A stretch of DNA of 28,184 bases from a virus: the IMG/VR virus record IMGVR_UViG_3300020478_000046, positions 1 through 28,184 of that record. One strand, 5' to 3'. The notes beneath the pieces are model-generated. The model was not told the DNA's origin and made no database searches. It saw only the letters and a program-made list of their open reading frames with translations. Of the stretch, positions 8,286 through 17,416 are shown one piece after another. Every line of letters begins with the position of its first letter. Positions within the stretch are counted from its first letter, which is position 1. The position numbers and the translations under genes were made by a program.

Positions 8286-11065
8286 TTACCTGTAAAAAAT
8301 TCGTCTCGGACTTCGTCTAGTCTTTTTGTTAACTTTTCTTTATGCTCTAATACTTTTTTCTGCTCTGCCTTATACCTAACTTCATTTAAGACTAACTTGG
8401 CAATTGCTGGGGATAGATTGTGTAATTGGCTAAAAGTCATGGTTTTTAAGTTAGGGAATATCTCATTCATAGCTGCTATTTCGTCTTGATTGAAATGACT
8501 AAGTTTAGTTACATATCTACCTTTATCATCAAACTCCATACCTCGTATAGAATTAGATCTTTGAAGATTGTAACGCATCATTTCAAAGACTAAATAATCT
8601 TGAAAGTCACCATCAAATCTTTGGTTCCCTTTAAATGCTTCTTTAAAACCTTCTTGATTATATATTTGTAAAAACTGTTCACCTGTGATACCATACATAC
8701 CCATTTCTACTTTTGGATGACGCTTAGCAACTTTAGCTATATAGTCAATATTTCTTTTCGTTATATCATGACCAAAAACGTTTGCACTTATATCTGTACG
8801 ATAGTTGTTAGTTCTAGCATAACCAGTATTATAATAGTTATAACCTGTCTGACGATTACCAAACTCACCGTTAGCATAAATACTTTCTAAATTTTTTAGT
8901 ACCTGTTTTGCGTATTTACCACCCTCTTTTGTGGCAATGTTATGTACTCCATGTGTACCATTAGTTAATAAGTATTTCTTATCTTCCGAACTAAGGTATT
9001 CTAAGTTGTTCTTCAGACGTTTACCATAAATATCATCCTCTTCAATCGCACCAGTAGCCTTTAATCTTGCAAGCATTATTTCATGAACATCTAGCGGATT
9101 ACCGTTCTCATCTTTTAAGTTACTAAATCTAAACTGTCTAAAATACTTTAAAACTTCTGAATTTAATTGTCCGCCACTTCTTATATACATTACTGCTCTA
9201 TCTAAATGTATAGCTTCACCGTCATGTACAGTTTCAGAATGTAATAAGCTAGGATCTTTATTATATGCTTGCCTTAATGCCTCACCTTTTTCAACACCAT
9301 CATTCTTTAATCTTACTCCTAAACCGTCATAATCTCCATTCATAAACCTTTTTTGTAGATCCTCTAAACGACCATCAAGGAAACTTTCTGGAGTACCAGC
9401 TTGTCTGATTTCAATATCGAGTTGTGAAACTGGTCCTGTAGTACCTTCTATAAGTTCAGCAGCTAGTATATCTTGTAAACGTTTAGCTACTAATAAATCC
9501 TTTGGTTGTAGTGTATCATCTAGACCTTGACTTCTTTTTCGTGCCTTAATCATAGATGTGATAAATCCACTTTTCTCATTTACCATCTTGGCAAATTCAA
9601 GTCTTTTAGCAACTCCTTCATCCAAGCCACCCATATCTACTTTATTCCATATATCATTAAGCCATGTTGGTACTTGCATCTTTTGATCAGCTGCATTATA
9701 CAAATTTTCATTTGATATAAACGCAGTATAGACTTCCATTGCTTCCCACCTAGTTATAGCGTTATTAGGTCTAGTCTTTACTTTATCTACTAATGGTTGG
9801 TAATATTTGTCTTTAAAGGTTTTTAGATGATCCTCATAAGTTAATTTATCTTCTGCCTCTTGATTCTTCTTTGCCTGCCTTATACCTTCCTCAATTTTTC
9901 TTATAAACTGAGTTATATTATTATAACGTTTAGGTTCTTTCTCAACATCAATACTATTTTGATACGCATTGACGCTTGGATAATCAGTTTGTGTGCTTCT
10001 ATCTGAATAAACTAATTTATTAAGGAAAGCTTCTGCATGAGGAATATATTGAGGATTGTCTTTAACTAAATCATGTACTGTATCAGCTACAAACATCATA
10101 GTTTTCTGTTGACCATTAGGGTCATCAGGATAAAATGTAGCTTTATACTGTGCTATTAAATTTATACCTTCCTTATCATTAAATAAAGTTAGATCTTGAC
10201 CTTCAGCTGGTGAACTATTGATAGCACCTAGCATATCCTCAATTCTATCCTTAAAGTCTTGTGTTCTTTTAGTTTCAAGCTTTTGGATATAAGTTGATTG
10301 CCATTTATAATCCCTATCTTTTAGATACTGAGTGATCTCGGGTTGTATAATTTGTAAGAATTGTTTCTTATAACGACCAGATGATATATCAAAGCCTGCA
10401 TCCAGTACGCCTACGTGTATCTTATTCCGAACCATCTGTTCAGCATATTGACGTATCTGGGTTTTTTCTAGAGGCTGAGTTACTGCATCAAAACCTAATT
10501 GACCTAACAGCGTATCTATATTTCCTCTTATTGTTGCCGGATTTATAGTTCTTAACTGTGTCCTTAGATCCTCGTCACGATTAAATGAATAAGTAATATC
10601 AGATAAAGTTTGAAAAGCATCATTAACGTTAGCTCTGATATCTACTTTACCACCAGATTGCTTGTAGATCTTTTTTACAAAACCTTCCATATCCATCAGG
10701 AAGAAATCTTGTTTCTTTTCTTCCTTTTGTAATTCTAGTATTTTGGCGATAGATTTTTTATCCTTAGCAAATCGTACATTATCTATTTCTTTACTGACTC
10801 TGTCTGCTTCTAAAGCTTTGCTAAATTTCTGTGCATTACCAAGAAATCCGCTTAAAGCTTTCAACCTATTGTCAAGAGCTTGTGTTCTATTTTTCTCTAT
10901 CTCGATCATATCATCATAGAACCGCTTAGTGTCCTTGATGTTGTCGTCGATCTGTTCGTTAACTGCCTCAGTTAAATCAGCTTCGGTTGCTAAATAATTA
11001 GTGTTACTTATATCGGGTAACTGATCTCGTGGGGTCCCGATAACGTTTCCGTAAGATGAAGTCAT
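8282..11065 (-). CDS. Internal virion protein, T7 gp15-like
   Basis: A 927-aa, highly helical, charged protein in the gp15 position (T7 gp15 is 747 aa). In T7 this protein is part of the internal core and forms the periplasmic tunnel for DNA entry together with gp14 and gp16. Sequence similarity to T7 itself is not obvious by eye, so the call rests on gene order, size, helical character and lack of signal peptide. The C-terminal region from about residue 780 (KVEMGMYGITGEQFLQIYNQ) and the final coiled-coil-like helix (KVLEHKEKLTKRLDEVRDEF) are the most structured-looking parts. It overlaps both neighbours by 4 bases (ATGA). Confidence 0.85.
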   Translation of the reverse strand: MTSSYGNVIGTPRDQLPDISNTNYLATEADLTEAVNEQIDDNIKDTKRFYDDMIEIEKNRTQALDNRLKALSGFLGNAQKFSKALEADRVSKEIDNVRFAKDKKSIAKILELQKEEKKQDFFLMDMEGFVKKIYKQSGGKVDIRANVNDAFQTLSDITYSFNRDEDLRTQLRTINPATIRGNIDTLLGQLGFDAVTQPLEKTQIRQYAEQMVRNKIHVGVLDAGFDISSGRYKKQFLQIIQPEITQYLKDRDYKWQSTYIQKLETKRTQDFKDRIEDMLGAINSSPAEGQDLTLFNDKEGINLIAQYKATFYPDDPNGQQKTMMFVADTVHDLVKDNPQYIPHAEAFLNKLVYSDRSTQTDYPSVNAYQNSIDVEKEPKRYNNITQFIRKIEEGIRQAKKNQEAEDKLTYEDHLKTFKDKYYQPLVDKVKTRPNNAITRWEAMEVYTAFISNENLYNAADQKMQVPTWLNDIWNKVDMGGLDEGVAKRLEFAKMVNEKSGFITSMIKARKRSQGLDDTLQPKDLLVAKRLQDILAAELIEGTTGPVSQLDIEIRQAGTPESFLDGRLEDLQKRFMNGDYDGLGVRLKNDGVEKGEALRQAYNKDPSLLHSETVHDGEAIHLDRAVMYIRSGGQLNSEVLKYFRQFRFSNLKDENGNPLDVHEIMLARLKATGAIEEDDIYGKRLKNNLEYLSSEDKKYLLTNGTHGVHNIATKEGGKYAKQVLKNLESIYANGEFGNRQTGYNYYNTGYARTNNYRTDISANVFGHDITKRNIDYIAKVAKRHPKVEMGMYGITGEQFLQIYNQEGFKEAFKGNQRFDGDFQDYLVFEMMRYNLQRSNSIRGMEFDDKGRYVTKLSHFNQDEIAAMNEIFPNLKTMTFSQLHNLSPAIAKLVLNEVRYKAEQKKVLEHKEKLTKRLDEVRDEFFTGK

Positions 11066-11844
11066 ACTACCTCCATATCTACGTCAATTTGACTATAATC
11101 TACAGTTAAGTAATTATCTTGTATACCTACAGCCATCGGATTCTTCTTAAGAACATCTTGAGCCATAGCTCCACGATAACGTGTGTTGGTAAAGTCATCC
11201 TTATAGTTAAATTCATATACTTTATAACCTTTAGGTGATACACCAACTTGTTTGATATCCTCTTTTAATCTTCTATCTGACCAAGGCATTGCCAAACTTG
11301 TACCTATTGATGCAACCTGACTAGCCATGTTCAAGAATCCTGTGAAGTAATCTGTTCCTGACTGCATTACAGGTGCTCCATATGATGCTGGAATACCTAA
11401 TGCTTGTCTAGCACCAGCGTTCTTGTTTAAGAACTTACGTCTCGCACCTTCTTGTGCATACGCCATGTTTCTACCAAATGTAGCGTTCATTACGCTGTCT
11501 ACTTTGGAAACTGTATTTAAGTATCTAAGGTAACTATTACGACCGGCAGATCTAGCTCTACCACCCTGTAAAGAGCGACCTCTATTTTTATCTGAAAAGA
11601 ATCTAGCTGCTGCATCTCGTACAGCTACACGTCCTTTTCCTTGGGCATAGAGAGCACGGACATAAGCATCGCTAGTATCACGACCATATCCGATTATGTT
11701 TCTATCTTTAGCTCTACGTAGGCTAGTTTCTTTGTTAAAAAACTTTAATCCCTGTTGAGCAAAGGTAGCGTTTTTCTCTAACCATCTTTGTCTTTGCTGG
11801 GCTCTAAGTCCCGCATTAGCGTCTACGCACACGGCAAAATTCAA
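11062..11844 (-). CDS. Internal virion protein, T7 gp14-like, with C-terminal S74 chaperone-like domain
   Basis: A 260-aa protein in the gp14 position. The N-terminal two thirds are Ala/Arg/Gln-rich helices, as in T7 gp14, which is ejected into the outer membrane at infection. The C-terminal part (about 186-260) is different: PWSDRRLKEDIKQVG, then YKVYEFNYKDD, YRGAMAQDVLKKNPMAV and YLTVDYSQID. This is the pattern of the peptidase S74 / endosialidase intramolecular chaperone, with S189 and K194 in the places of the self-cleavage pair. T7 gp14 (196 aa) lacks it. The start used gives a 29-base overlap with gp13; a GTG at 11832 is an alternative. It is coupled to the next gene by an ATGA overlap. 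Confidence 0.85.
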   Translation of the reverse strand: MNFAVCVDANAGLRAQQRQRWLEKNATFAQQGLKFFNKETSLRRAKDRNIIGYGRDTSDAYVRALYAQGKGRVAVRDAAARFFSDKNRGRSLQGGRARSAGRNSYLRYLNTVSKVDSVMNATFGRNMAYAQEGARRKFLNKNAGARQALGIPASYGAPVMQSGTDYFTGFLNMASQVASIGTSLAMPWSDRRLKEDIKQVGVSPKGYKVYEFNYKDDFTNTRYRGAMAQDVLKKNPMAVGIQDNYLTVDYSQIDVDMEVV

Positions 11845-12271
11845 TAAATGTTACATTGTTTGGTCCCCATTCCAACTTACGTAAGAATATAAAACCAAGG
11901 AACTTAAGTAGTTTTAAATGTACTTTATTCCTACAGTCAACTTTATTCCAAAGTAAAGGTTCTGTACGGCTATCGACATACCGTTTTGCCTGTCTTGCGA
12001 ATAGAGTTGGTTGTTCGTGGATGACTGGAGTGCAAAGCATCCATATATCTCCTTGTTTACCTACGCCTGCCATACCAGCAATCTTGCCACTAGGGGACGT
12101 AAAGTAGACTCCAGAAGGGTACTCTCGAGCCATTATGGGTAGATAGACCTTCGGGTCTAGTCCATAGCCCTCTGAGATCTCTCTGAAGTCATCTGGGCGT
12201 AAGTTAGAGGCTACCTCTAGGGCAACCTCTGGTGTGAGTGGATGAATATATTTACTTTTCAAGGTTGTCAT
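11816..12271 (-). CDS. Internal virion protein, T7 gp13-like (GNAT-fold-like)
   Basis: A 151-aa protein in the gp13 position. T7 gp13 (138 aa) is needed for virion maturation and resembles a diverged GNAT acyltransferase. Seen here: HPLTPEVALEVASNLRPDDF at the start (compare the 'vreaDvrEvwa' helix of gp13), GKIAGMAGVGKQGDIWMLCT as the central strand pair, and LKLLKFLGFIFLRKLEWGP towards the end, which matches the 'WLKWLGFTF...YGP' segment of gp13. It is basic at the C-terminus (EFCRVRRR). No acetyl-CoA pyrophosphate-binding loop is obvious, so catalysis is doubtful. The frame overlaps the gp14-like gene by 29 bases. Confidence 0.82.
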   Translation of the reverse strand: MTTLKSKYIHPLTPEVALEVASNLRPDDFREISEGYGLDPKVYLPIMAREYPSGVYFTSPSGKIAGMAGVGKQGDIWMLCTPVIHEQPTLFARQAKRYVDSRTEPLLWNKVDCRNKVHLKLLKFLGFIFLRKLEWGPNNVTFIEFCRVRRR

Positions 12272-12425
12272 ATATCGGTTCTAACTTTTCTATTGTATCT
12301 GCCATCCAAGGTTCCCATGGCATATGTGGTATGCCTCTTTGGAAATACCTTTCATACCATCTGTTGGTTTTCATTCTCCAATAGAAGTATCTGAGTTCTG
12401 TTTCTGTTAATTTTACGTTATACAC
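12252..12425 (-). CDS. 57-aa GTG-start protein between gp12 and gp13
   Basis: An ORF with GTG start overlapping the last codons of gp12 by 8 bases, and a TAA stop at 12254-12252. The product (YNVKLTETELRYFYWRMKTN near the start, then RWYERYFQRGIPHMPWEPW and an acidic helix) is very rich in aromatic residues and Trp, and reads like a real folded or helical protein. Without it 12272 to 12417 would be an unexplained gap in an otherwise gapless gene array. Its end overlaps the gp13-like gene by 20 bases. I do not recognise the function; a small virion or assembly factor is the default guess. Confidence 0.7.
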   Translation of the reverse strand: MYNVKLTETELRYFYWRMKTNRWYERYFQRGIPHMPWEPWMADTIEKLEPIYDNLEK

Positions 12426-15369
12426 GGCGGTAGTATTTGGGTGAGTAATCCCCTTCCCATGACATTGATCTTAATGTAGCTGGAGCAGGGTGTGATGATT
12501 TGAGTGTTATCTCAACGTTTGTATTTTTTTCATACACAGGTATAGTTTTAATAAACTCATCTAAGTATGGGGCGTCAGATGCTTGGTATTCGTTAAGTTC
12601 TGTAGACTCATATACTTCTGTGTAATTTGTTTTACCTACACGTTCAAGTGTGGTTTCATATAGACCTACTTTACCGAAATGAAACTTAACTCTATGTAAA
12701 ACTAGAGATGAGTTTACGTCAGCATTAGGTCTATTACCTTCCATTTTTGTAGGATAAAGTGTTGGTATTTTAACTTCGTATGGATAGATATAACCTATTG
12801 TAAGTGTTGCACTGGACCAGTCACCGGGTACAGTAAAGTTTGTACCTGAGACTGTAGGTTTAGCGTATCGGCCAAGACGTGTTGCATTAGTATTAGTATC
12901 AATTATAACTAGATCATGATTAGGAGTAGTAACTGAGCTTAACCAACTAACACTGGAAAATGTAGTTAGATTAGTAGATGCACTATAACTACCACCGCTT
13001 ACAGTTGTGTGGTTATCTACATGTAATAAGAAATCAACACTATCTTGTACTATACTGGGGTCAGCGTCAGCTTGTACTAACTTAATATTTTGTAGAAAAT
13101 TATCACTATCTAAAAAGAAGTATTCATCATTAATAATAAAGTGATATAATAAGGGGTTGTTATATTTCCACTTAAACCATGCAGCTTGTACTCGTTTATC
13201 AGCTGCTTGGAAGTATTTATAACCAAAAACTTCGTCAGTTCCTGTTTTACCTATTAATACAATAGAGTTTTCTCTAGAGTTGGTCATTAGGTCTATATCT
13301 TTCGGTAGTAAGGTAGGAACAACTTTACTTACTTCAACTATATTAGGTTCTCCTTCTCGTGCTGTATTAGCCATCTCATTAAACCTACTAAACTTACCAG
13401 AGTTATCTATATAAGCTACTGTAGTTCCTAGAGATATAGGAGGCATTTTTTCATTATAGTTAAACGCAGCTATACTTCTCAGTTTAGCTGTGTCAGGGTT
13501 AAATACTGTATCATCTGATGCCAGTAAGAATTGTTGGTTTGTACTAAATACAAGTAAACCAGCATTGATTTCTAATCCATCATATAGATCAGATGGGAAC
13601 ATAGAAGCAGCTGATATATCTACAGGGTCGGCTACGGATACAGTCAGAGCTGTTTCTATAAAGAAGTTAGGAGTTCCTAATGTACCCGGTCTGGATGTTA
13701 TTACATTCTCGCCTGCTAGAAGTGCTAACCTGTTACGGAAAAATAATACTTTATTAATACGCTTACCTACAAATGTTGGCATTGGATTTGTAAATTCATC
13801 ACCGACATCTCTTACTCCATAAGTAAATTGCTTTACAGTAAACGTAGCCATTTCACTACTTGTACCTTGGTTAGCTAATCCTGTACGTTGTATAACTAAT
13901 GGCATGTTAGTCAGAGTTGTAGTAATACCCGGCTTTGCACATTCAGTCCAAGAACCACTACCATCCTTATCATTTTGACCTTCAAATTTTAGGTAGTAAT
14001 CATCCTCTTCTGATCGTAAAGCGTTAGCTACTCTAACTATATAACCATGTTTACATTGGTTTGGTAAATTTTGTATATCGTTAACAGAGCCTTGCATAGA
14101 TCTCATCAGATCGTTTTCTGCAACGTTAACTGAGAATGACTGAGAGCTAGAAAGATAAATACCATTACCTATTTGCTTTCCATCAATACCACTAGGTAAT
14201 GCTGCAAGAATACCACCGATAATTGCATCACCGGTTACAGCTGTTTGAGCGTCAAAAGGTGTAGTCTCAGGTCGTATAAGTCCATCTCCATTACTACTAA
14301 TTGTAGCGTTTACTTCTGTTTGTTCTACTTCTTCAATAGTAATTGTATACTGTGCAGCAGTTGTTTGTGCCTGTGTTTTATTAGTTCCACCACCACCCTT
14401 TGCAGAGTCTAGTGATACAACTACTTTATCTCCTACGACCCAACCTTCACCACCATGTAGAAGTACTACTTCTCTTTGATAAGAACATTGATAATCGTCT
14501 CCATCTGGTCCATATTCAGTAGCAGAATAATTAGGGCTAACACCTTGCTGACCTAAAGTATTAATTCTAAATATTAAGTTTTGAGGTGCACCAATATTTC
14601 TGCTATTTCCATCTATTGTAGCTGTACGGGCAGAGTTACCTAAGTCATTATTACCACTATCTTTAACTGATATTGTGGTCGTACCGCTATAACTGCTAGC
14701 ACCTGTTACTGCAAATACTTGCGTACCAATTCCGGGACATGATCCAGACCCGTCACCTTCATATAAGGTATCGTCTGAGATAGAAATACGAGTAGCACGA
14801 GAAACACCTGTAACATCAGCGGTTCTAAATACATCGAGACCGTATTGCCTTCCGTTTTCTGTTCGTAATAACTCAATAAATGCAAAGTGTGCGTCTGGTC
14901 TTGCTGCTGATGAACCAGTTTGTCCTACTAAAGTATTAGAATTATCAGAGTCCCTACTGTTAACAAATGTAGTATCATTGATAGTAAGGAACTGTAAGTT
15001 TTCTGGTTCATTTGTTGCTAAGTAGTTTTGTATAGCTGTCTGTCCACCTGTGCCATATACTATAGTCTGTTCAGCTCCAGCGTTATCTCCGCTAGCTTTC
15101 CACATCCTGACCGCACCGTTAGCAGCTACTTGTCCTATATAAGATCCTTCACTTTCATCTCTATAGTAATGAAACCAAGACCCACCACTTTGTACGTTAG
15201 CTAGTGGGGTAGTTCCTACTCTTTTAGCACCCGGTCTTTTAAACAGTCCTTTAGTAATGTCTGGTATAGCATTTACTATTTCTGTTACTTGGCCGGGAAA
15301 CTTTAAATTGTCAGGCTGTTCTGACATCCCTAGCGAGAACTGAGGAATAGTTTGTGTTACACTTGCCAT
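12418..15369 (-). CDS. Tail tubular protein B (nozzle), T7 gp12-like
   Basis: A 983-aa beta-rich protein, the tail nozzle through which DNA leaves. The N-terminus VTQTIPQFSLGMSEQPDNLK with the following FPGQVTEIVNAIPDITKG and LFKRPGAKRVG is characteristic of gp12. Later family markers are DEFTNPMPTFVGKRINKV with LFFRNRLALLAGENV and the block AAWFKWKYNNPLLYHF. It is longer than T7 gp12 (794 aa), because of Gly/Ser/Thr-rich insertions in the first half. The C-terminus, ending SPKYYRRV, overlaps the GTG start of the next small gene. Order after gp11 agrees with T7. Confidence 0.95.
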   Translation of the reverse strand: MASVTQTIPQFSLGMSEQPDNLKFPGQVTEIVNAIPDITKGLFKRPGAKRVGTTPLANVQSGGSWFHYYRDESEGSYIGQVAANGAVRMWKASGDNAGAEQTIVYGTGGQTAIQNYLATNEPENLQFLTINDTTFVNSRDSDNSNTLVGQTGSSAARPDAHFAFIELLRTENGRQYGLDVFRTADVTGVSRATRISISDDTLYEGDGSGSCPGIGTQVFAVTGASSYSGTTTISVKDSGNNDLGNSARTATIDGNSRNIGAPQNLIFRINTLGQQGVSPNYSATEYGPDGDDYQCSYQREVVLLHGGEGWVVGDKVVVSLDSAKGGGGTNKTQAQTTAAQYTITIEEVEQTEVNATISSNGDGLIRPETTPFDAQTAVTGDAIIGGILAALPSGIDGKQIGNGIYLSSSQSFSVNVAENDLMRSMQGSVNDIQNLPNQCKHGYIVRVANALRSEEDDYYLKFEGQNDKDGSGSWTECAKPGITTTLTNMPLVIQRTGLANQGTSSEMATFTVKQFTYGVRDVGDEFTNPMPTFVGKRINKVLFFRNRLALLAGENVITSRPGTLGTPNFFIETALTVSVADPVDISAASMFPSDLYDGLEINAGLLVFSTNQQFLLASDDTVFNPDTAKLRSIAAFNYNEKMPPISLGTTVAYIDNSGKFSRFNEMANTAREGEPNIVEVSKVVPTLLPKDIDLMTNSRENSIVLIGKTGTDEVFGYKYFQAADKRVQAAWFKWKYNNPLLYHFIINDEYFFLDSDNFLQNIKLVQADADPSIVQDSVDFLLHVDNHTTVSGGSYSASTNLTTFSSVSWLSSVTTPNHDLVIIDTNTNATRLGRYAKPTVSGTNFTVPGDWSSATLTIGYIYPYEVKIPTLYPTKMEGNRPNADVNSSLVLHRVKFHFGKVGLYETTLERVGKTNYTEVYESTELNEYQASDAPYLDEFIKTIPVYEKNTNVEITLKSSHPAPATLRSMSWEGDYSPKYYRRV

Positions 15370-16046
15370 TATCGTCTAAGGTTTCTCCAAGGTTGATAGG
15401 TTTGATATGCAGTATCGTCTTCAAATCCGAACATGCTGTGATCTCCTTGATTACATTCATACTCTTGTAAAGCTGCTCTAGCTAAACTAGCATTATTAGT
15501 TAATAATCTAACTAACTGAGGGTTAGCTACTAGCTGTGTTGCAGCCATAACCGCTGCTCTGTATGTAATAAATCGTCTAAATATAATAGGTAGATCTTCA
15601 AAATTGTATAATTTGACAACATCAAGAAGAATTTCACTTACTGATGAGAAATCGTCTGTATGATCTTGCTTGTCATATAGAAATCCATTACGACGTACTA
15701 GGTTATATTGTCTACGTATATGATTATCATGTGCATCCAGAGATAATACATCATTACCTATAGCTATCTTACCTGTTACAGAATCAGGATAATAAGGTAC
15801 GTGTTTCTCTGTATTAAAATGCCACCCCTCTGCTTGCGTGTCTACGTTAGCATCACGGAGTAGGTTGTATATAAATGACACCTCTGGGTTATCAAAAGAG
15901 CTAGTCGTTGTTTCTACACCATTAGCATCGGTAGTTACAGTTGTACTGACGTTACCTAAAGCTGTGATTGGTGATTGACCTATAGCCCCCAGTATATTGT
16001 TTACTGCGGACAGTTCTGTGTCGATGTCAATAGTTGTGGAAGCCAT
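15369..16046 (-). CDS. Tail tubular protein A, T7 gp11-like
   Basis: A 225-aa protein of the gp11 family (T7 gp11 is 196 aa). It forms the adaptor ring between the portal and the tail nozzle. Recognisable is the N-terminal ELSAVNNILGAIGQSPI (about 11-27), followed by PEVSFIYNLLRDANVDTQAE and GWHFNTE, the standard block of this family. RRFITYRAAVMAATQLV near residue 160 is a second conserved segment. It follows the capsid terminator with no spacing, so its ribosome-binding region overlaps the T-run. Its stop overlaps the gp12 start by one base. Confidence 0.94.
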   Translation of the reverse strand: MASTTIDIDTELSAVNNILGAIGQSPITALGNVSTTVTTDANGVETTTSSFDNPEVSFIYNLLRDANVDTQAEGWHFNTEKHVPYYPDSVTGKIAIGNDVLSLDAHDNHIRRQYNLVRRNGFLYDKQDHTDDFSSVSEILLDVVKLYNFEDLPIIFRRFITYRAAVMAATQLVANPQLVRLLTNNASLARAALQEYECNQGDHSMFGFEDDTAYQTYQPWRNLRR

Positions 16047-16071
16047 AAGAAAAAGGGGAGCCGAAGCCCCC
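16047..16071 (-). terminator. Rho-independent terminator after capsid gene (Tphi equivalent)
   Basis: On the minus strand GGGGGC, a TTCG loop and GCTCCCC form a tight stem (16071-16055, one bulged T), followed by TTTTTCTT (16054-16047). It sits 19 bases after the capsid stop and immediately before the gp11 ATG at 16046. T7 has its late terminator Tphi at the same place, behind gene 10, where partial read-through lowers tail gene expression relative to capsid. Confidence 0.93.
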
Positions 16072-16090
16072 GTATAAAAAAAAATAAAAA

Positions 16091-17272
16091 TTAAGCGTTT
16101 GTTGGATAGTTATCACCAAATGCAGCGTTACCTGTTGAAGCAGGAGCAGCACCAGCGAGTAATTCAACGCAAGCAGCAGGGTTTAGGAAGTCTGCACCCA
16201 TAGCTAGTCTTCCAAGGATTACGTCACCTTGATAAACTACACTAACGTCTCCAGAAGTTACTTGAACCTGTGGTCCGATAGCTTCTACAACACCAGCAGC
16301 TTCTCTTTGGAAGATAAGTCCGCAGCTGTTTTCAAAGTCAGAGTGATTACCATAGTTGTTTTCAAGACCAGTCTGGTTTGATCTAGCATCTTCTAACTCA
16401 GTATCACTACCTACAAATGAACCTACGTTTCCGGGGCTTGTAACACCGGGGTTGGTTGCAGATGCAGAACCGTACTTAGTACCATAGTTTCCGAAGAATG
16501 GGATGTTCATTGACTTGTAGATCTTGATGCCTGCAATCTCAATGATTCCGTTTCCTGTTTGTAATGAGTCACCTTGCTCATCTCTGTTTACAAGACCGTT
16601 AGAACCAACAGCTTGGATTAGTTCGTAGTACTGTCTTGGGTTAAGAACACCAACTCTACCTTCAGTTGAAACTCCCTTCTCGTCTAGTGCAGCGGCAGCA
16701 TCATAGAAGCCGTTGATTAGACAGGTTGAATCATAAGCTGCGGTAGCGTTAGTAACACCAGATCTAGTTAATTGAACCTGTGTTCCACCGGGCTCAACAA
16801 AGCCTGACTTAGTGATTGGTGAAGCAAGACGTGCCCCTTTCGCAATTTGACGGAAGATAAGTCTGTCGTACTTCTCAGCAAGAGCGTATCCAATCTTCTT
16901 GGAAATCTCTCCTCTTAAATCGTAATGAGAAAGTGTCTCATCCAATTCGTAGACAAATGCACTTGAAATTAATAGGTCATCGCAAGTAATTGTCTTTTCA
17001 GCTACTGGAGGTGCTCCATCGGAGTTACCTAGTATGCTGTTACCGGGTGTATGATACTCGGCTTTTGTGCGTCCAGTGTAGATGAACTGAAGTGACTTAC
17101 CATTAGTAAGTGTTCTCTTCATTACAAGGTCTCTAGCGATTGTGTTACGCTGGAAGCCTTTGAACATCTCTCCACTGAACAACTTTAAGTATAACGCTCT
17201 GGCAGATCCAGCAGCGTTCGATTGACCCGGGCGAGTTAGACTCGTTGTTAGGTCACTTGTTTGTTGTGCCAT
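16091..17272 (-). CDS. Major capsid protein, T7 gp10-like
   Basis: A 393-aa HK97-fold capsid protein that forms the icosahedral shell. The N-terminus AARALYLKLFSGE-like segment (SARALYLKLFSGEMFKGF, about residues 22-39) with FQRNTIARDLVMKRTL, the FIYTGRTKAEYHTPGN segment (about 63-78) and the C-terminal GRLAMGADFLNPAACVEL are typical of T7-group capsid proteins. T7 gp10A is 345 aa, so the length is normal for the cyanophage variant. The codons are noticeably richer in G and C than in the fibre genes, as expected for a very highly expressed gene. No T7-style frameshift extension is supported: the stop is followed at once by A/T-rich sequence and a terminator. Confidence 0.96.
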   Translation of the reverse strand: MAQQTSDLTTSLTRPGQSNAAGSARALYLKLFSGEMFKGFQRNTIARDLVMKRTLTNGKSLQFIYTGRTKAEYHTPGNSILGNSDGAPPVAEKTITCDDLLISSAFVYELDETLSHYDLRGEISKKIGYALAEKYDRLIFRQIAKGARLASPITKSGFVEPGGTQVQLTRSGVTNATAAYDSTCLINGFYDAAAALDEKGVSTEGRVGVLNPRQYYELIQAVGSNGLVNRDEQGDSLQTGNGIIEIAGIKIYKSMNIPFFGNYGTKYGSASATNPGVTSPGNVGSFVGSDTELEDARSNQTGLENNYGNHSDFENSCGLIFQREAAGVVEAIGPQVQVTSGDVSVVYQGDVILGRLAMGADFLNPAACVELLAGAAPASTGNAAFGDNYPTNA

Positions 17273-17416
17273 TGATATGGATTATTAAAAAGATTTATAT
17301 TGCTTAGTACTAATTTACTCGAGATTTTTGTGGTCTATCCCACCGTCTAGACGGCTGATGGTATCCGGCGTACCGGGCAAAAGCCAAGTGAAAGAGAGTC
17401 CGACTCTGAGGTGCTC
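17273..17416 (-). promoter_or_regulatory. 144-base non-coding leader of the capsid gene, rich in palindromes
   Basis: No ORF is seen here. The stretch holds an odd palindrome AGAGTC-G-GACTCT (17395-17407), a CCGG/CCGG inverted repeat around CGTA (within 17365-17376), a perfect 12-base palindrome CCGTCTAGACGG (17343-17354) and a perfect 10-base palindrome TTAGTACTAA (17304-17313). The last part before the capsid ATG is A/T-rich. In T7 the strongest late promoter lies just before gene 10, so a promoter is expected here. No sequence matching a promoter I know was found, and the call is by position. Confidence 0.4.

Noticed and set aside
16047-16100. A T7-style capsid frameshift product (10B-like)
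   Set aside because: After the capsid stop there is only A/T-rich sequence and a terminator; no downstream reading frame is available before the gp11 start.
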